DNA of 64,000 bases from Streptomyces pyxinae (GCF_024756275.1 NZ_JANUGQ010000022.1:49262-113261); one strand, 5' to 3'. Positions 42,702 to 51,345 are shown, counted from the stretch's first letter. Numbers and translations are program-made. Notes: generated by a model from the sequence alone, not told the origin.

Positions 42702-44482
42702 CGGATGCCGTGCGTCTGGAGCCACAGCTCCAGCAGCGCCACCTGCCACAGGGCGTTGGCCCCGCGCCGGGTGCGGTGGCGGTCGGGGGCGGCGAGCAGC
42801 TCGGCGACGTACTCCTCCCGGAAGAGACCCCGGGCCCGGGCCTCGGGCGCGGCGAGCGCCTCCCGGACCCGCTCCAGCACCGGCCCGGCCATATGGCGGA
42901 TGGCGGGTACCGGGAAGTAGCCCTTGGGCCGGTCCACCACCTCGGCCGGCAGCACCGCGCGCCCGGCGTCCTTGAGCACGCCCTTGCCGCCCTGGGCGAG
43001 CTTCAGCTCCGGCGGGCAGGCGGCGGCCAGTTCCACCAGCTCGTGGTCGAGGAACGGCACCCGGGCCTCCAGGCCCCAGTCCATGGTCATGTTGTCGACC
43101 CGCTTCACCGGGTCGTCCACCAGCATGACCTCGGTGTCCAGCCGGAGCGCCGCGTCCAGCGCCGTCTCCGCGCCCGGCTCGGCCATGTGCGCCCGCGTGA
43201 ACTCGCCCGACACATCGCGGTCCGGCAGCATGTGCGGCTGGAGCACCCGGGCCAGCTCGGCGTGCGAGCGGTCGAAGTAGACCGCGGCGTACCGCTCCGG
43301 CTCCCGCTCCCGGGGCACCGCCGCCAGCTCCGGATACCAGTGGTAGCCGGCGAACACCTCGTCGGCGCCCTGGCCGCTCTGGACGACCGAGACCTCCTTG
43401 GACACCTGCTCGGCCAGCAGATGGAAGGCGACCACATCGTGGCTGATCATCGGCTCGCTCATGGCCGCGATCGCCCCGTCGAGCGCGGTGGAGACCCGGT
43501 CCGACGGAACCAGCAGCTGATGGTGGTCGGTGGAGAAGTGGCGGGCCACCAGGTCCGAGTAGGCGAACTCGTCGCCCTCCTCGCCGCCCTCCGACTCGAA
43601 GCCCACGCTGAACGTCGCCAGGTCGCGCTGGCCCTCCTCGGCGAGCAGCGCCACGATCAGACTGGAGTCGAGCCCGCCGGAGAGCAGCACCCCGACCGGC
43701 ACATCGGCCACCATCCGGCGCCGGACCGCCGTGCGCAGCGCGTCCAGCACCGCGTCCCGCCAGCCGGCCGCGTCCAGACCCGCGTACTCCGCGCGCCGGG
43801 TGTACGAGGGCCGCCAGTAGCGGTGGTCGCGGGAGGTGCCGTCCGGCTCCACGACCCGCACCGTGGCCGGGGGCAGCCTGTGCACCCCGGCGAGCACCGT
43901 GCGGGGCGTGGCCACCGTGGCGTGCCAGCTCAGGTACTGGTGGACGGCGACCGGGTCGAGCGAGGTGTCCACCCCGCCGCCCGCCAGCAGGGCCGGCAGC
44001 GAGGAGGCGAAGCGCAGCCGGTCGGACGTCTCCGCCAGATACAGCGGCTTGATGCCCAGCCGGTCCCGGCCCAGCACCAGCCGGCCGGTGTCGTGCTCCA
44101 CCAGGGCGAAGGCGAACATGCCGGTGAAGTGGTCCACACAGTCGGTGCCCCACTCCCGGTACGCCTTTAGCACCACCTCGGTGTCGGAGGTGGAGAAGAA
44201 CCGGTGGCCCAGCCCCCGCAGCTCCTCGCGCAGCTCGTGGTGGTTGTAGACACAGCCGTTGAAGACCCCGGTGATCCGGCTGTGCGGGTCCGTCATCGGC
44301 TGCGCGCCGCGCTCCGAGAGATCGATGATCTTGAGCCTGCGGTGCCCGAGCGCCACCGCCCCCTGGGACCACAACCCCTGCCCGTCGGGCCCGCGCGCCG
44401 CCAGCCGGTCGGTCATCCGCTCCACGGCGGCGAGGTCGGGACGCCGGTCGTCGAAGCGGATCTCACCGCTCAGTCCGCACAT
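42698..44482 (-). CDS. Asparagine synthetase-like amidotransferase (NAGGN type)
   Basis: A 594-residue glutamine-dependent amidotransferase. Cys2 starts the glutaminase domain (MCGLSGEIRFDDRRPD, RGPDGQG, FNGCVYNHHELR); the synthetase domain has the PP-loop VLLSGGLDSSLIVALL and SVVQSGQGADEVFAGYHWYP. The last segment and overall length fit the subfamily that amidates N-acetylglutaminylglutamine to the osmoprotectant NAGGN rather than free aspartate. That pathway normally also needs an acetyltransferase/ATP-grasp synthetase, not found in this window. It overlaps the S9 peptidase gene (GTGA), a pairing that recalls the peptidase of the NAGGN trio. Confidence 0.85.
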   Translation of the reverse strand: MCGLSGEIRFDDRRPDLAAVERMTDRLAARGPDGQGLWSQGAVALGHRRLKIIDLSERGAQPMTDPHSRITGVFNGCVYNHHELREELRGLGHRFFSTSDTEVVLKAYREWGTDCVDHFTGMFAFALVEHDTGRLVLGRDRLGIKPLYLAETSDRLRFASSLPALLAGGGVDTSLDPVAVHQYLSWHATVATPRTVLAGVHRLPPATVRVVEPDGTSRDHRYWRPSYTRRAEYAGLDAAGWRDAVLDALRTAVRRRMVADVPVGVLLSGGLDSSLIVALLAEEGQRDLATFSVGFESEGGEEGDEFAYSDLVARHFSTDHHQLLVPSDRVSTALDGAIAAMSEPMISHDVVAFHLLAEQVSKEVSVVQSGQGADEVFAGYHWYPELAAVPREREPERYAAVYFDRSHAELARVLQPHMLPDRDVSGEFTRAHMAEPGAETALDAALRLDTEVMLVDDPVKRVDNMTMDWGLEARVPFLDHELVELAAACPPELKLAQGGKGVLKDAGRAVLPAEVVDRPKGYFPVPAIRHMAGPVLERVREALAAPEARARGLFREEYVAELLAAPDRHRTRRGANALWQVALLELWLQTHGIR

Positions 44483-44816
44483 GCCGCACCCCCCGCCCGC
44501 CGTGCGGCTGCCGCCCCGTAGGAACCGGCCGGACGCCCGGCCGCTTCCCGGCCGTCACCCGATCCGCCAACTGATCCGCCATGGGAACCGTCACCACACC
44601 TCCTCGAAACCGACGGAGCGGGCCGGTCACCCGCCGATCGGCGCGGCGGTGCCCGTCGGCTCGCTCCGTCCCGCCGGGTTCCCGCGTGATCGCCGCCCAT
44701 GCCCGACGCCGCCTGCCCTCGCCCTCCGTACCCACCCGGTCACAGCCGTCCGGGCCGGGGCCCTGTCCGGCTCGTCAGCGGGAGGAGCGCGGGGGAGCGG
44801 GGGCGTCGCCCCGGGC
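44483..44816. other. Intergenic region upstream of the amidotransferase
   Basis: About 335 bases that should contain the amidotransferase promoter on the minus strand. A minus-strand GGGTAC (44733-44728) is present 245 bp upstream of the start, but no GNNT element lies 14-16 bases before it. No other clear feature. Confidence 0.45.
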
Positions 44817-45032
44817 TCAGCCGGTCCCCGCCCCGCCCTTCCCCTCCCGCTCGTCCTGGACGGCCTCGCCCTCGGCCTGCGAGGGGGTGGTCCGGGAGAA
44901 CTCCGGCCGTTCGCGGTCCCGGTCCGGTGCGCGGCGGACCGGTCCCGGCCGGTCGGCGGGCGGGTCGGGCTCGCGCTCGCCCTCGGCCTGCGAGGGGGTC
45001 GGGTACTCCATCGGCTCATCGGTCGGCCTCAT
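44817..45032 (-). CDS. Small acidic protein with duplicated TPSQAEGE motif
   Basis: A 71-residue hydrophilic protein, start fixed by GGAGG 7 bases before ATG 45032. It contains YPTPSQAEGEREP and, about 35 residues later, RTTPSQAEGEAVQ, joined by an Arg/Pro/Asp-rich linker. No hydrophobic core is evident, so it is probably disordered. I recall short Streptomyces proteins bearing this motif but no assigned function. It lies just downstream of the SDR gene on the same strand and may share its transcript. Confidence 0.75.
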   Translation of the reverse strand: MRPTDEPMEYPTPSQAEGEREPDPPADRPGPVRRAPDRDRERPEFSRTTPSQAEGEAVQDEREGKGGAGTG

Positions 45033-45103
45033 GGTGCTGCCTCCGGGGGTGGGAGATGCACGGATACGGAAAGGCACGAGGCGCGGCGCCCCGCGCCACT
45101 GCG

Positions 45104-45907
45104 CTACCGGTGGTCGCCGGGGTTCTCGGGCTCGGCCGTCCGGCGGTGTGCCGCCGCTTTCAGGCGGTCGGGCAGCACCCGGTTGGCGATGCCCTGGGCC
45201 TTGGTCTTCGCGGACCCGGCGACGAGCTTCTCCCGGCCCCTCATCAGGGCCTCGAAGCCCTCCTCGGCCACCCGCGCCGCGCTGTCCTTCTCCTGCCGCC
45301 CGACCCGGGTGTCGTCCATCCCGGCGCGGTGGAAGAAGTTGGTCTCGGTGGGGCCCGGCATCAGCGAGGTGATGGTCACCGAGGTGTCCTTCAGCTCCTC
45401 CTGGAGCGCCTGTGCGAAGGACTGGAGAAACGACTTGGACGCGTTGTAGACGGCCTGGAAGGAGCCGGGCATGGTGGCGGCGATCGACGAGGTGATGAGC
45501 ACCCGCCCCTCGTCCAGCTCCACCATCCCGGGCAGCAGCCGCTTGGCGAGATGGACGGTCGAGGTGATGTTCAGGTCGATGATCCGGGCCTCGTCGGCCA
45601 GGTCGTTGTCGAGGAACGCCCCGCCTTGGCCGACACCCGCGTTGAGGGCGGCCGCGCCCACCGGCCGCCGGGTGGCCGAGACCTCGCCGTACAACGTCTC
45701 CACGCCGTCGTAGGTGGCCAGATCGACCTGTACGGCGCGGACCTCGGCGCCGCGTCCGCGCAGCTCCTCGGCGGCGGGCACCAGCCCGTCGTCCTCGGCG
45801 CAGATCAGCAGGTCGAAGCCGTGGTCCGCGAAACGCCGGGCCAGTTCGAGCCCGATGCCGCCGGAGGCCCCGGTCACCACTGCCAGGGGTTTCGCCGTGT
45901 TCGTCAT
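45104..45907 (-). CDS. SDR-family oxidoreductase
   Basis: A 267-residue short-chain dehydrogenase. LAVVTGASGGIGLELARRF binds the cofactor, LNAGVGQGG corresponds to the NNAG motif, and the catalytic residues are Ser in ITSSIAATMPG and Tyr/Lys in YNASKSFLQSF. The C-terminal 50 residues (GREKLVAGSAKTKAQGIANR) resemble the membrane-associated tail of the DltE/YqjQ-like group. ATG 45907 stands 9 bases after a GGGTAC box, so the transcript may be nearly leaderless. Diverges from the MFS gene. Confidence 0.9.
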   Translation of the reverse strand: MTNTAKPLAVVTGASGGIGLELARRFADHGFDLLICAEDDGLVPAAEELRGRGAEVRAVQVDLATYDGVETLYGEVSATRRPVGAAALNAGVGQGGAFLDNDLADEARIIDLNITSTVHLAKRLLPGMVELDEGRVLITSSIAATMPGSFQAVYNASKSFLQSFAQALQEELKDTSVTITSLMPGPTETNFFHRAGMDDTRVGRQEKDSAARVAEEGFEALMRGREKLVAGSAKTKAQGIANRVLPDRLKAAAHRRTAEPENPGDHR

Positions 45908-45916
45908 GGCGGCCGG

Positions 45917-45940
45917 GTACCCGTCCGGCCCCGGGTAACC
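45917..45940 (-). promoter_or_regulatory. SigB-like promoter for the SDR gene
   Basis: On the minus strand GGTT (45940-45937), a 14-base spacer and GGGTAC (45922-45917) match the GNNT-N14-16-GGGTAY consensus described for the Streptomyces coelicolor SigB regulon. Expected transcription start is within a few bases of the ATG at 45907. Confidence 0.55.
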
Positions 45941-46029
45941 CGGCAGGACCGGGCCCGGTCCGGCTCGCCCCGGCGCGGCTCCCGCCGGGGCGGGCACACG
46001 GGGCCGGGGGAGTACCCGCGCCCGGCCCC

Positions 46030-46055
46030 GTTTCGCGCCGATGATCATCGGGTAC
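46030..46055 (+). promoter_or_regulatory. SigB-like promoter for the MFS gene
   Basis: GTTT (46030-46033), a 16-base spacer and GGGTAC (46050-46055) match the GNNT-N14-16-GGGTAY consensus, here with the preferred GTTT form. The start codon lies 45 bases further on. Confidence 0.65.
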
Positions 46056-46100
46056 CCGACGGCGGTTCCCGCGCGCCCCCCGGAAGGTGACCAGGTGACC

Positions 46101-47624
46101 ATGAGCGAACTCGGGCAGGAGACCACCGGGACCGTCACCACCAAGGTCCCCGCCAGACTGGACCGGCTGCCGTGGTCGCGCTGGCACTGGATGATCGTCA
46201 TCGGTCTCGGCACCGTCTGGATCCTGGACGGCCTCGAGGTCACCATCGTCGGCAACGTGGCCAGCAGGCTGTCCGAGGAGGGCAGCGGGCTCGCCATCAG
46301 CAGCGCCCAGGTGACCGGACTCGCGGCGGCCCTCTATGTGGCGGGCGCCTGCTCGGGAGCGCTGTTCTTCGGCTGGCTCACCGACCGCTTCGGGCGCAAG
46401 AAGCTCTTTCTCATCACCCTGGCGGTCTATCTGGTCGCCACCGCGCTGACCGCGATCTCCTTCTCCTCCTGGTGGTTCTTCCTCTTCCGGTTCTTCACCG
46501 GTTTCGGCATCGGCGGCGAGTACGCGGCGATCAACTCCGCCATCGACGAACTGATCCCCAGCAAGTACCGGGGCCGGGTCGATCTGATCATCAACGGCAG
46601 TTTCTGGCTCGGCGCCATGGCCGGCGCGCTGCTCTCCGTGCTGGCGCTGGACACCGACATCTTCCCCAAGGATCTCGGCTGGCGGCTCTCCTTCGGCCTC
46701 GGGGTCGTCCTCGGTCTGGTGATCCTGCTGGTCCGCCGCCATGTGCCGGAGAGCCCGCGCTGGATGTTCATCCACGGCCACGAGGAGGGCGCCGAGAAAC
46801 TGGTGGCGGACGTGGAGCGGGAGGTGGAGCGGGAGACCGGCGGGAAGCTGCCCGAGCCGGGTGCCGAGATCACCATCAAGCAGCGGCACAGCGTCGGCTT
46901 CGTACAGATCGCCCGCACCCTGGTGCGCGCCTACCCGAAGCGCGCCGTTCTGGGCCTGGCCCTCTTCATCGGGCAGGCGTTCCTCTACAACGCGGTCACC
47001 TTCGGCTTCGGGGCGATCCTGGTCACCTTCTTCGACGTGCCGAGCGGCTCCACCGGATACTTCTTCGCCGTCATCGCCGCGGGCAACTTCCTCGGGCCGC
47101 TGCTGCTCGGCCGGCTCTTCGACACCTGGGGCCGCCGCCCGATGATCGCGGGCACCTATCTGCTCTCCGGCGCCCTGCTGTACGTCACCGCCTGGATGTT
47201 CGGCAACGGCTGGCTCACCGCCACCACGCTGACCGCCTGCTGGTGCGTGGTGCTCTTCTTCGCCTCGGCGGGCGCCAGCTCGGCGTATCTCACGGTGAGC
47301 GAGATCTTTCCGATGGAGACCCGCGCGATGGCGATCGCCTTCTTCTACGCGGTGGGCACGGCGGCCGGCGGCATCTCCGGTCCGCTGATCTTCGCGGACC
47401 TCACGGCGAGCGGTTCGCCCGGCGACACCGTGCTGGCCTTCTGTATCGGCGCCACCCTGATGGTGGCCGGCGGCCTGATCGCGCTGTTCTTCGCGGTGGC
47501 GGCCGAGGGCAAGTCGCTGGAGGACATCGCCACCCCGCTCTCCGCCCAGGCGGCGGCCGCGAGCCGCCCGGCGCCCGCCGCGCCGTCCACCCCGTCGGCC
47601 CCGTCCGCCGGCGCGACCGGCTGA
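46101..47624 (+). CDS. MFS permease (sugar/metabolite:H+ symporter type)
   Basis: A 507-residue, twelve-helix transporter of the sugar-porter-like branch. Helix 1 reads WMIVIGLGTVWILDGLEVTI; GWLTDRFGRKKLF is the loop 2-3 signature; FGIGGEYAAINSAIDEL, VPESPRWMF and a second DTWGRRPM motif after helix 8 are all present. The C-terminal 40 residues are Ala/Pro-rich. ATG 46101 is preceded by GGAAGG at a slightly long distance. Substrate unknown. A SigB-like promoter (46030-46055) suggests induction under osmotic or stationary stress. Confidence 0.9.
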   Translation: MSELGQETTGTVTTKVPARLDRLPWSRWHWMIVIGLGTVWILDGLEVTIVGNVASRLSEEGSGLAISSAQVTGLAAALYVAGACSGALFFGWLTDRFGRKKLFLITLAVYLVATALTAISFSSWWFFLFRFFTGFGIGGEYAAINSAIDELIPSKYRGRVDLIINGSFWLGAMAGALLSVLALDTDIFPKDLGWRLSFGLGVVLGLVILLVRRHVPESPRWMFIHGHEEGAEKLVADVEREVERETGGKLPEPGAEITIKQRHSVGFVQIARTLVRAYPKRAVLGLALFIGQAFLYNAVTFGFGAILVTFFDVPSGSTGYFFAVIAAGNFLGPLLLGRLFDTWGRRPMIAGTYLLSGALLYVTAWMFGNGWLTATTLTACWCVVLFFASAGASSAYLTVSEIFPMETRAMAIAFFYAVGTAAGGISGPLIFADLTASGSPGDTVLAFCIGATLMVAGGLIALFFAVAAEGKSLEDIATPLSAQAAAASRPAPAAPSTPSAPSAGATG

Positions 47625-47718
47625 CCCGCCGGCCGGCCCGCCGCGCCCGCCGGTGGCCGAGCGCCCCCGTCTCCGCCTCCGCTGCGGCCTCCGGCCGGGC
47701 ACCGGGGTGGTAATGGGG

Positions 47719-47752
47719 ACGATAAGTGGTTTATTATTCATTCAGTTGTTCG
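47719..47752. other. AT-rich pocket
   Basis: A run including GATAAGTGGTTTATTATTCA is unusually AT-rich for this genome. It lies beyond the stop of the MFS gene, before the hairpin at 47791. It could be a promoter for an unannotated RNA or a remnant of foreign DNA; nothing identifies it. Confidence 0.35.
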
Positions 47753-47790
47753 TGAGCGGCCCCCTGGGTTTCGCCACGAGCCCCCCTACC

Positions 47791-47821
47791 GCCCCGGCTG
47801 GCTCCCCCGTCCAGCCGGGGC
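47791..47821. terminator. Hairpin terminator between convergent genes
   Basis: An 11-bp stem (GCCCCGGCTGG at 47791-47801 with CCAGCCGGGGC at 47811-47821) and 9-base loop, followed on the plus strand by pyrimidine-rich CTTCTCCTTG. It lies between the ends of the MFS and cation-efflux genes and may serve both. Confidence 0.7.
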
Positions 47822-47856
47822 TTCTCCTTGTCCCGCCGACGTTTCACCACGGCATT

Positions 47857-48954
47857 TCACCGCGACGGCGGTCGGGGCCGCCCACCGTGGTGGGCCGGGG
47901 CGGCGTGTGGGTCGCGCCCCTCGGCGGGGGCGGGGTCGGTGTGAATGGTCGCGGCCGTCAGCCGGGGAACCGCGTGGATGAGGGCGTGTTCGGCGGCGAC
48001 GGCCAGCTCATGGGCCTGGACCACGGTCAGGCGCGCGGCGACGACGATGTCGGCCTCGGCCCGCAGCCCGTGGCCGATCCAGCGCATCCGCACCTGTCCG
48101 GTGTCCAGCACCCCCGCCACGCCGCGCAGAGCCCGCTCCGCGGCGTCCACCAGGGCGGGGTCGACCCCGTCCATCAGGCGCCGGCAGACCTCACGGGCGG
48201 CGTCCTTGAGGACCAGCAGGATGGCGACGGTGATCAGCAGGCCGATGACCGGATCGGCCGCCCGCACCCCGAGCGCGGCTCCACCGGCGCCCAGCAGGAC
48301 GGCCAGCGAGGTGAAGCCGTCGGCGCGGGCGTGCAGCCCGTCCGCGACCAGCGCGGCGGAACCGATCCTCCGGCCTGTGCGAATGCGGTAGCGGGCCACC
48401 CACTCGTTGCCGGCGAACCCGGCCAGCGCCGCCCCGGCGACGGCCCACAACTGGGTGATGTCGCGCGGGTGGAACAACCGGTCGGCCGCCACCCAGGCGG
48501 TGAGCGCCGCGGAGGCGGCGATGGTCACCACGATGAGCACACCTGCCAGGTCCTCGGCGCGGCCGTAGCCGTAGGTGTAGCGGCGGGTGGCCGCCCTCCG
48601 CCCGAGCAGGAACGCGATCCCGAGCGGCACGGCGGTCAGCGCGTCGGCGGCGTTGTGCAGGGTGTCCCCGAGCAGGGCCACCGACCCGGACAGGACGACG
48701 ATCACGGCCTGCGCCACGGCGGTGAGCCCCAGGACGGCCAGGGAGATCCACAGGGTGCGCATCCCCTCCCGGGAGGCCTCCATCGCCGTATCGACCTTGT
48801 CCCCGGCCTCGTGAGCGTGCGGCTGAGCCAGAGGGGCGAACCAGTGCCGTGTCCGGGCGAGCCGCGCGCTCCCGTGCCGGTGCTCCGGACCCGCGGGCCC
48901 CGGCCCGTGATCGTGGTGGTGGTCGTGCGTACGCGAGTGCCGATTCCCCTCCAT
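47857..48954 (-). CDS. Cation diffusion facilitator (CDF) metal efflux protein
   Basis: A 365-residue membrane protein. A His-rich N-terminus (RTHDHHHDHG, HRHG) precedes six transmembrane helices; helix 2 carries LLGDTLHNAADALTAVPLG, with the His/Asp metal site, and helix 5 ALVADGLHARADGFTSLAV supplies the second pair. The C-terminal cytosolic domain ends HTDPAPAEGRDPHAAPAHHG, also His-rich. Zn2+, Co2+ or similar export driven by protons is expected. Start uncertain: ATG 48954 or GTG 48963, neither with a good ribosome site. A metal-responsive regulator is not adjacent. Confidence 0.9.
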   Translation of the reverse strand: MEGNRHSRTHDHHHDHGPGPAGPEHRHGSARLARTRHWFAPLAQPHAHEAGDKVDTAMEASREGMRTLWISLAVLGLTAVAQAVIVVLSGSVALLGDTLHNAADALTAVPLGIAFLLGRRAATRRYTYGYGRAEDLAGVLIVVTIAASAALTAWVAADRLFHPRDITQLWAVAGAALAGFAGNEWVARYRIRTGRRIGSAALVADGLHARADGFTSLAVLLGAGGAALGVRAADPVIGLLITVAILLVLKDAAREVCRRLMDGVDPALVDAAERALRGVAGVLDTGQVRMRWIGHGLRAEADIVVAARLTVVQAHELAVAAEHALIHAVPRLTAATIHTDPAPAEGRDPHAAPAHHGGRPRPPSR

Positions 48955-48963
48955 GCCCCTCAC

Positions 48964-49376
48964 CGTGGCACATGGATCCGATTGCGGCTATCGCCGTCAT
49001 ACACGCCCTGACCAGGTGCGATGCCTGTGCAACAGCCAGCGGTGGGCGCCTGCGGGGAAGTGGGCGGCACCCCGGGCGGCGCCCGCGCCCCGGCCCCCGG
49101 GCTCCACCCCCGGGTGCCGCGCGCTCCGGCGGGCCCCGGCCGCCCGTGGCGCGCCCACCGGCCGTACGGTCTCCCGCCGCCGGCCCCGCTTCACCCGGCT
49201 CCCGGCGGGCACTCGTCATCCGGCGGTCGCCCCGCCCGGAGCGCGGCCCCGCCGAAACGTCCGGGAGTGGCGGGCGACCGCACGACCGGAAGATCATGAG
49301 TGACCGAGTGACCGAGTGACCGAGTGACCGAGTGACCGAGTGACCGAGTGACCGAGTGACCGAGTGACCGACAGAG
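48964..49376. other. Divergent intergenic region ending in 8-bp repeats
   Basis: About 410 bases between the CDF and SRPBCC genes. The portion near 48964-49020 is less GC-rich and probably carries the CDF promoter. The part before 49377 is the nine-copy repeat. Nothing coding was recognised in between. Confidence 0.5.
49298..49369. repeat. Nine perfect tandem copies of an 8-bp unit
   Basis: GAGTGACC is repeated nine times without a mismatch (72 bp) and ends 7 bases before the ATG of the SRPBCC gene. The unit is not a multiple of three and occupies the place of the ribosome binding site and promoter spacer. Confidence 0.97.
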
Positions 49377-49790
49377 ATGACCGAGTACGAGCGCAGCCGG
49401 ACCATGCCCGCCCTGCCCGAGCACGTCTTCGACCAGGCCGCCAACGTCGGCCAGCTGGACAACTGGCTCCCCGACGAGCTGCATGTACGGGCCGGCGAGC
49501 CGCCCGCCGTGACGGTGCACGAGGACCGCACCGACGAGGACACCGCCGCCCTGCTGCGCGCCCGGAAGGAGCAGCTCCGGCTCGAATGGGGCACCCGCGA
49601 ACAGGGTTCCTACACCGGCTGGCTCCAGGTGGCGGGCCTCGACGCCGGAGCCAGCGAGGTCACTGTCCATCTCTCCTTCTTCGACGCGGACCACGACCCC
49701 GGCGAGCGCGCGGTGACCGACGCCCTGGACCACAGCCTCGCCCGGCTGGAGGAACAGGTGCTGTTGCGGGTCGACAACGCCGCCGGGTGA
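49377..49790 (+). CDS. SRPBCC-family (START-like) protein
   Basis: A 137-residue soluble protein with the small helix-grip pattern: ALPEHVFDQAANVGQLDNWLP, then ADELHVRAGEPP-type strands, VTVHLSFFDADHDPG and a long C-terminal helix DALDHSLARLEEQVLLRV. Such proteins bind hydrophobic ligands or act as cyclases; function here is unknown. The only ribosome-site-like element next to ATG 49377 is ACAGAG, so expression may depend on the adjoining repeats. The stop overlaps a GTG in frame with the next gene. Confidence 0.75.
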   Translation: MTEYERSRTMPALPEHVFDQAANVGQLDNWLPDELHVRAGEPPAVTVHEDRTDEDTAALLRARKEQLRLEWGTREQGSYTGWLQVAGLDAGASEVTVHLSFFDADHDPGERAVTDALDHSLARLEEQVLLRVDNAAG

Positions 49791-49834
49791 CCGGGGTGCC
49801 GTTTTCGGTCCGCCCCGGCGGGCAGTCGTCGGCC

Positions 49835-51301
49835 ATGGACCACTCGCAGGCACCCGTACTGGAAGCACTGGCCGCGTACCACGCGGAGCGGCAGACCCCC
49901 TTCACCCCGCCCGGCCACAAACAGGGGCGGGGGATCGACCCCCGGGTCCGGGCGGTGCTGGGCGACGCCGTCTTCCACTCCGACGTACTGGCCCAGAGCG
50001 GCCTGGACGACCGGACCTCCTCCCACGAGGTGCTCCAGCGCGCCCAGGAGCTGATGGCCGACGCGGTGGGGGCCGAGCACACCTTCTTCTCGACCTGTGG
50101 CAGCTCCCTGTCGGTCAAGGCGGCCATGCTCTCCGTCGCCGGGCCGCACCAGAAGCTGCTGGTCGGCCGGGACGCCCACAAGTCCGTGGTCTCCGGTCTG
50201 GTCCTGGCCGGCATCGTGCCGATCTGGGTGGACCCGCAGTGGGACCCCGACCGCCATCTGGCCCATCCGCCGAGCGCCGACGCCTTCCGCGCCGCCCTCG
50301 CCGAGCACCCGGACGCCCGGGGCGCGCTGGTCACCACGCCCACCCCGTACGGCACCTGTTCCGATCTCACCGCCATCGCCGCCGTCTGCCACGAGCACGG
50401 GGTGCCGCTCATCGTGGACGAGGCCTGGGGCGCCCATCTGCCGTTCCACCCCGAGCTGCCGACCTGGGCGATGGACGCGGGGGCGGACATCTGCGTCACC
50501 TCGGTCCATAAGATGGGCTCCGGACTGGAGCAGGGTTCGGTCTTCCACCTCCAGGGCGACCTGATCGCGCCCGAGGTGCTGAAGAGCCGCGAGGACCTGC
50601 TCGGCACCACCAGCCCCTCGGTGCTGATGTACGCGGCCCTGGACGGCTGGCGCCGCCAGATGGTCGAGCAGGGGCATGCCCTCTACGACCACGCGCTCGC
50701 GGTGGCCAGGACGGTACGGGCGGAGCTGGCCGCCGTCGACGGGCTGCGCGTCCACGGGCGGGAGGACTTCTGCGGACCCGGCCGGGCGGCCGACCTGGAC
50801 CCGCTCCAGATCATCGTGGACATCACCGGACTGGGCACCACCGGCTACCGGATCGCGGACTGGATCCGCGAGCACCACCAGGTCAATCTGCACCTCTCCG
50901 ACCACCGCAGGACCAGCGCCCAGCTCACCCACGCCGACGACGAGGACACCACCCGGAAGCTGATCGACGCCCTGGCCGACGCGGCGGCCCACGCGCACGA
51001 ACTGCGCCCGGCCGAGCGGATCGAGATCCCGGACCCGGCCGACCTCCGGCTGGAACAGGTGCTGCTGCCCCGCGACGCCTACTTCGGGACGGTCGAGGAC
51101 GTGCCCTGGGAGAAGGCGGCCGGCCGGATCGCCGCCGAGATGCTCACCCCCTACCCGCCCGGCATCCCGGCCGCCCTCCCCGGCGAACGGCTCAACGCCG
51201 AGGTGCTGCGCTATCTGCGGAGCGGAGTGGAGGCCGGCATGGTGGTCCCGGACGCGGCGGACACCTCGGTCGGCACCGTCCGGGTGGTCGTGGAGGAATG
51301 A
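49835..51301 (+). CDS. Orn/Lys/Arg decarboxylase-family PLP enzyme
   Basis: A 488-residue fold-type I PLP enzyme. TPFTPPGHKQGRGIDPRV opens the domain; STCGSSLSVKAAML and DEAWGAHLPFHPELP hold the cofactor ring, and TSVHKMGSGLEQGSVF contains the Schiff-base Lys. The C-terminal domain (ITGLGTTGYRIADW, AEMLTPYPPGIPAALPGE) is the Orn/Lys/Arg decarboxylase C-terminal region. Lysine or arginine decarboxylation to a polyamine is likely. ATG 49835 is family-typical; GTG 49787 overlaps the SRPBCC stop and would add 16 residues. Followed by a strong terminator. Confidence 0.9.
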   Translation: MDHSQAPVLEALAAYHAERQTPFTPPGHKQGRGIDPRVRAVLGDAVFHSDVLAQSGLDDRTSSHEVLQRAQELMADAVGAEHTFFSTCGSSLSVKAAMLSVAGPHQKLLVGRDAHKSVVSGLVLAGIVPIWVDPQWDPDRHLAHPPSADAFRAALAEHPDARGALVTTPTPYGTCSDLTAIAAVCHEHGVPLIVDEAWGAHLPFHPELPTWAMDAGADICVTSVHKMGSGLEQGSVFHLQGDLIAPEVLKSREDLLGTTSPSVLMYAALDGWRRQMVEQGHALYDHALAVARTVRAELAAVDGLRVHGREDFCGPGRAADLDPLQIIVDITGLGTTGYRIADWIREHHQVNLHLSDHRRTSAQLTHADDEDTTRKLIDALADAAAHAHELRPAERIEIPDPADLRLEQVLLPRDAYFGTVEDVPWEKAAGRIAAEMLTPYPPGIPAALPGERLNAEVLRYLRSGVEAGMVVPDAADTSVGTVRVVVEE

Positions 51302-51345
51302 GCCCGGGGGCCGGGCCCGGCCCCGTACCTCTCCTCGTAGGTGAA

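Noticed and set aside
49298..49369. CRISPR-like array
   Set aside because: Units are 8 bp with no spacers and no cas genes nearby.
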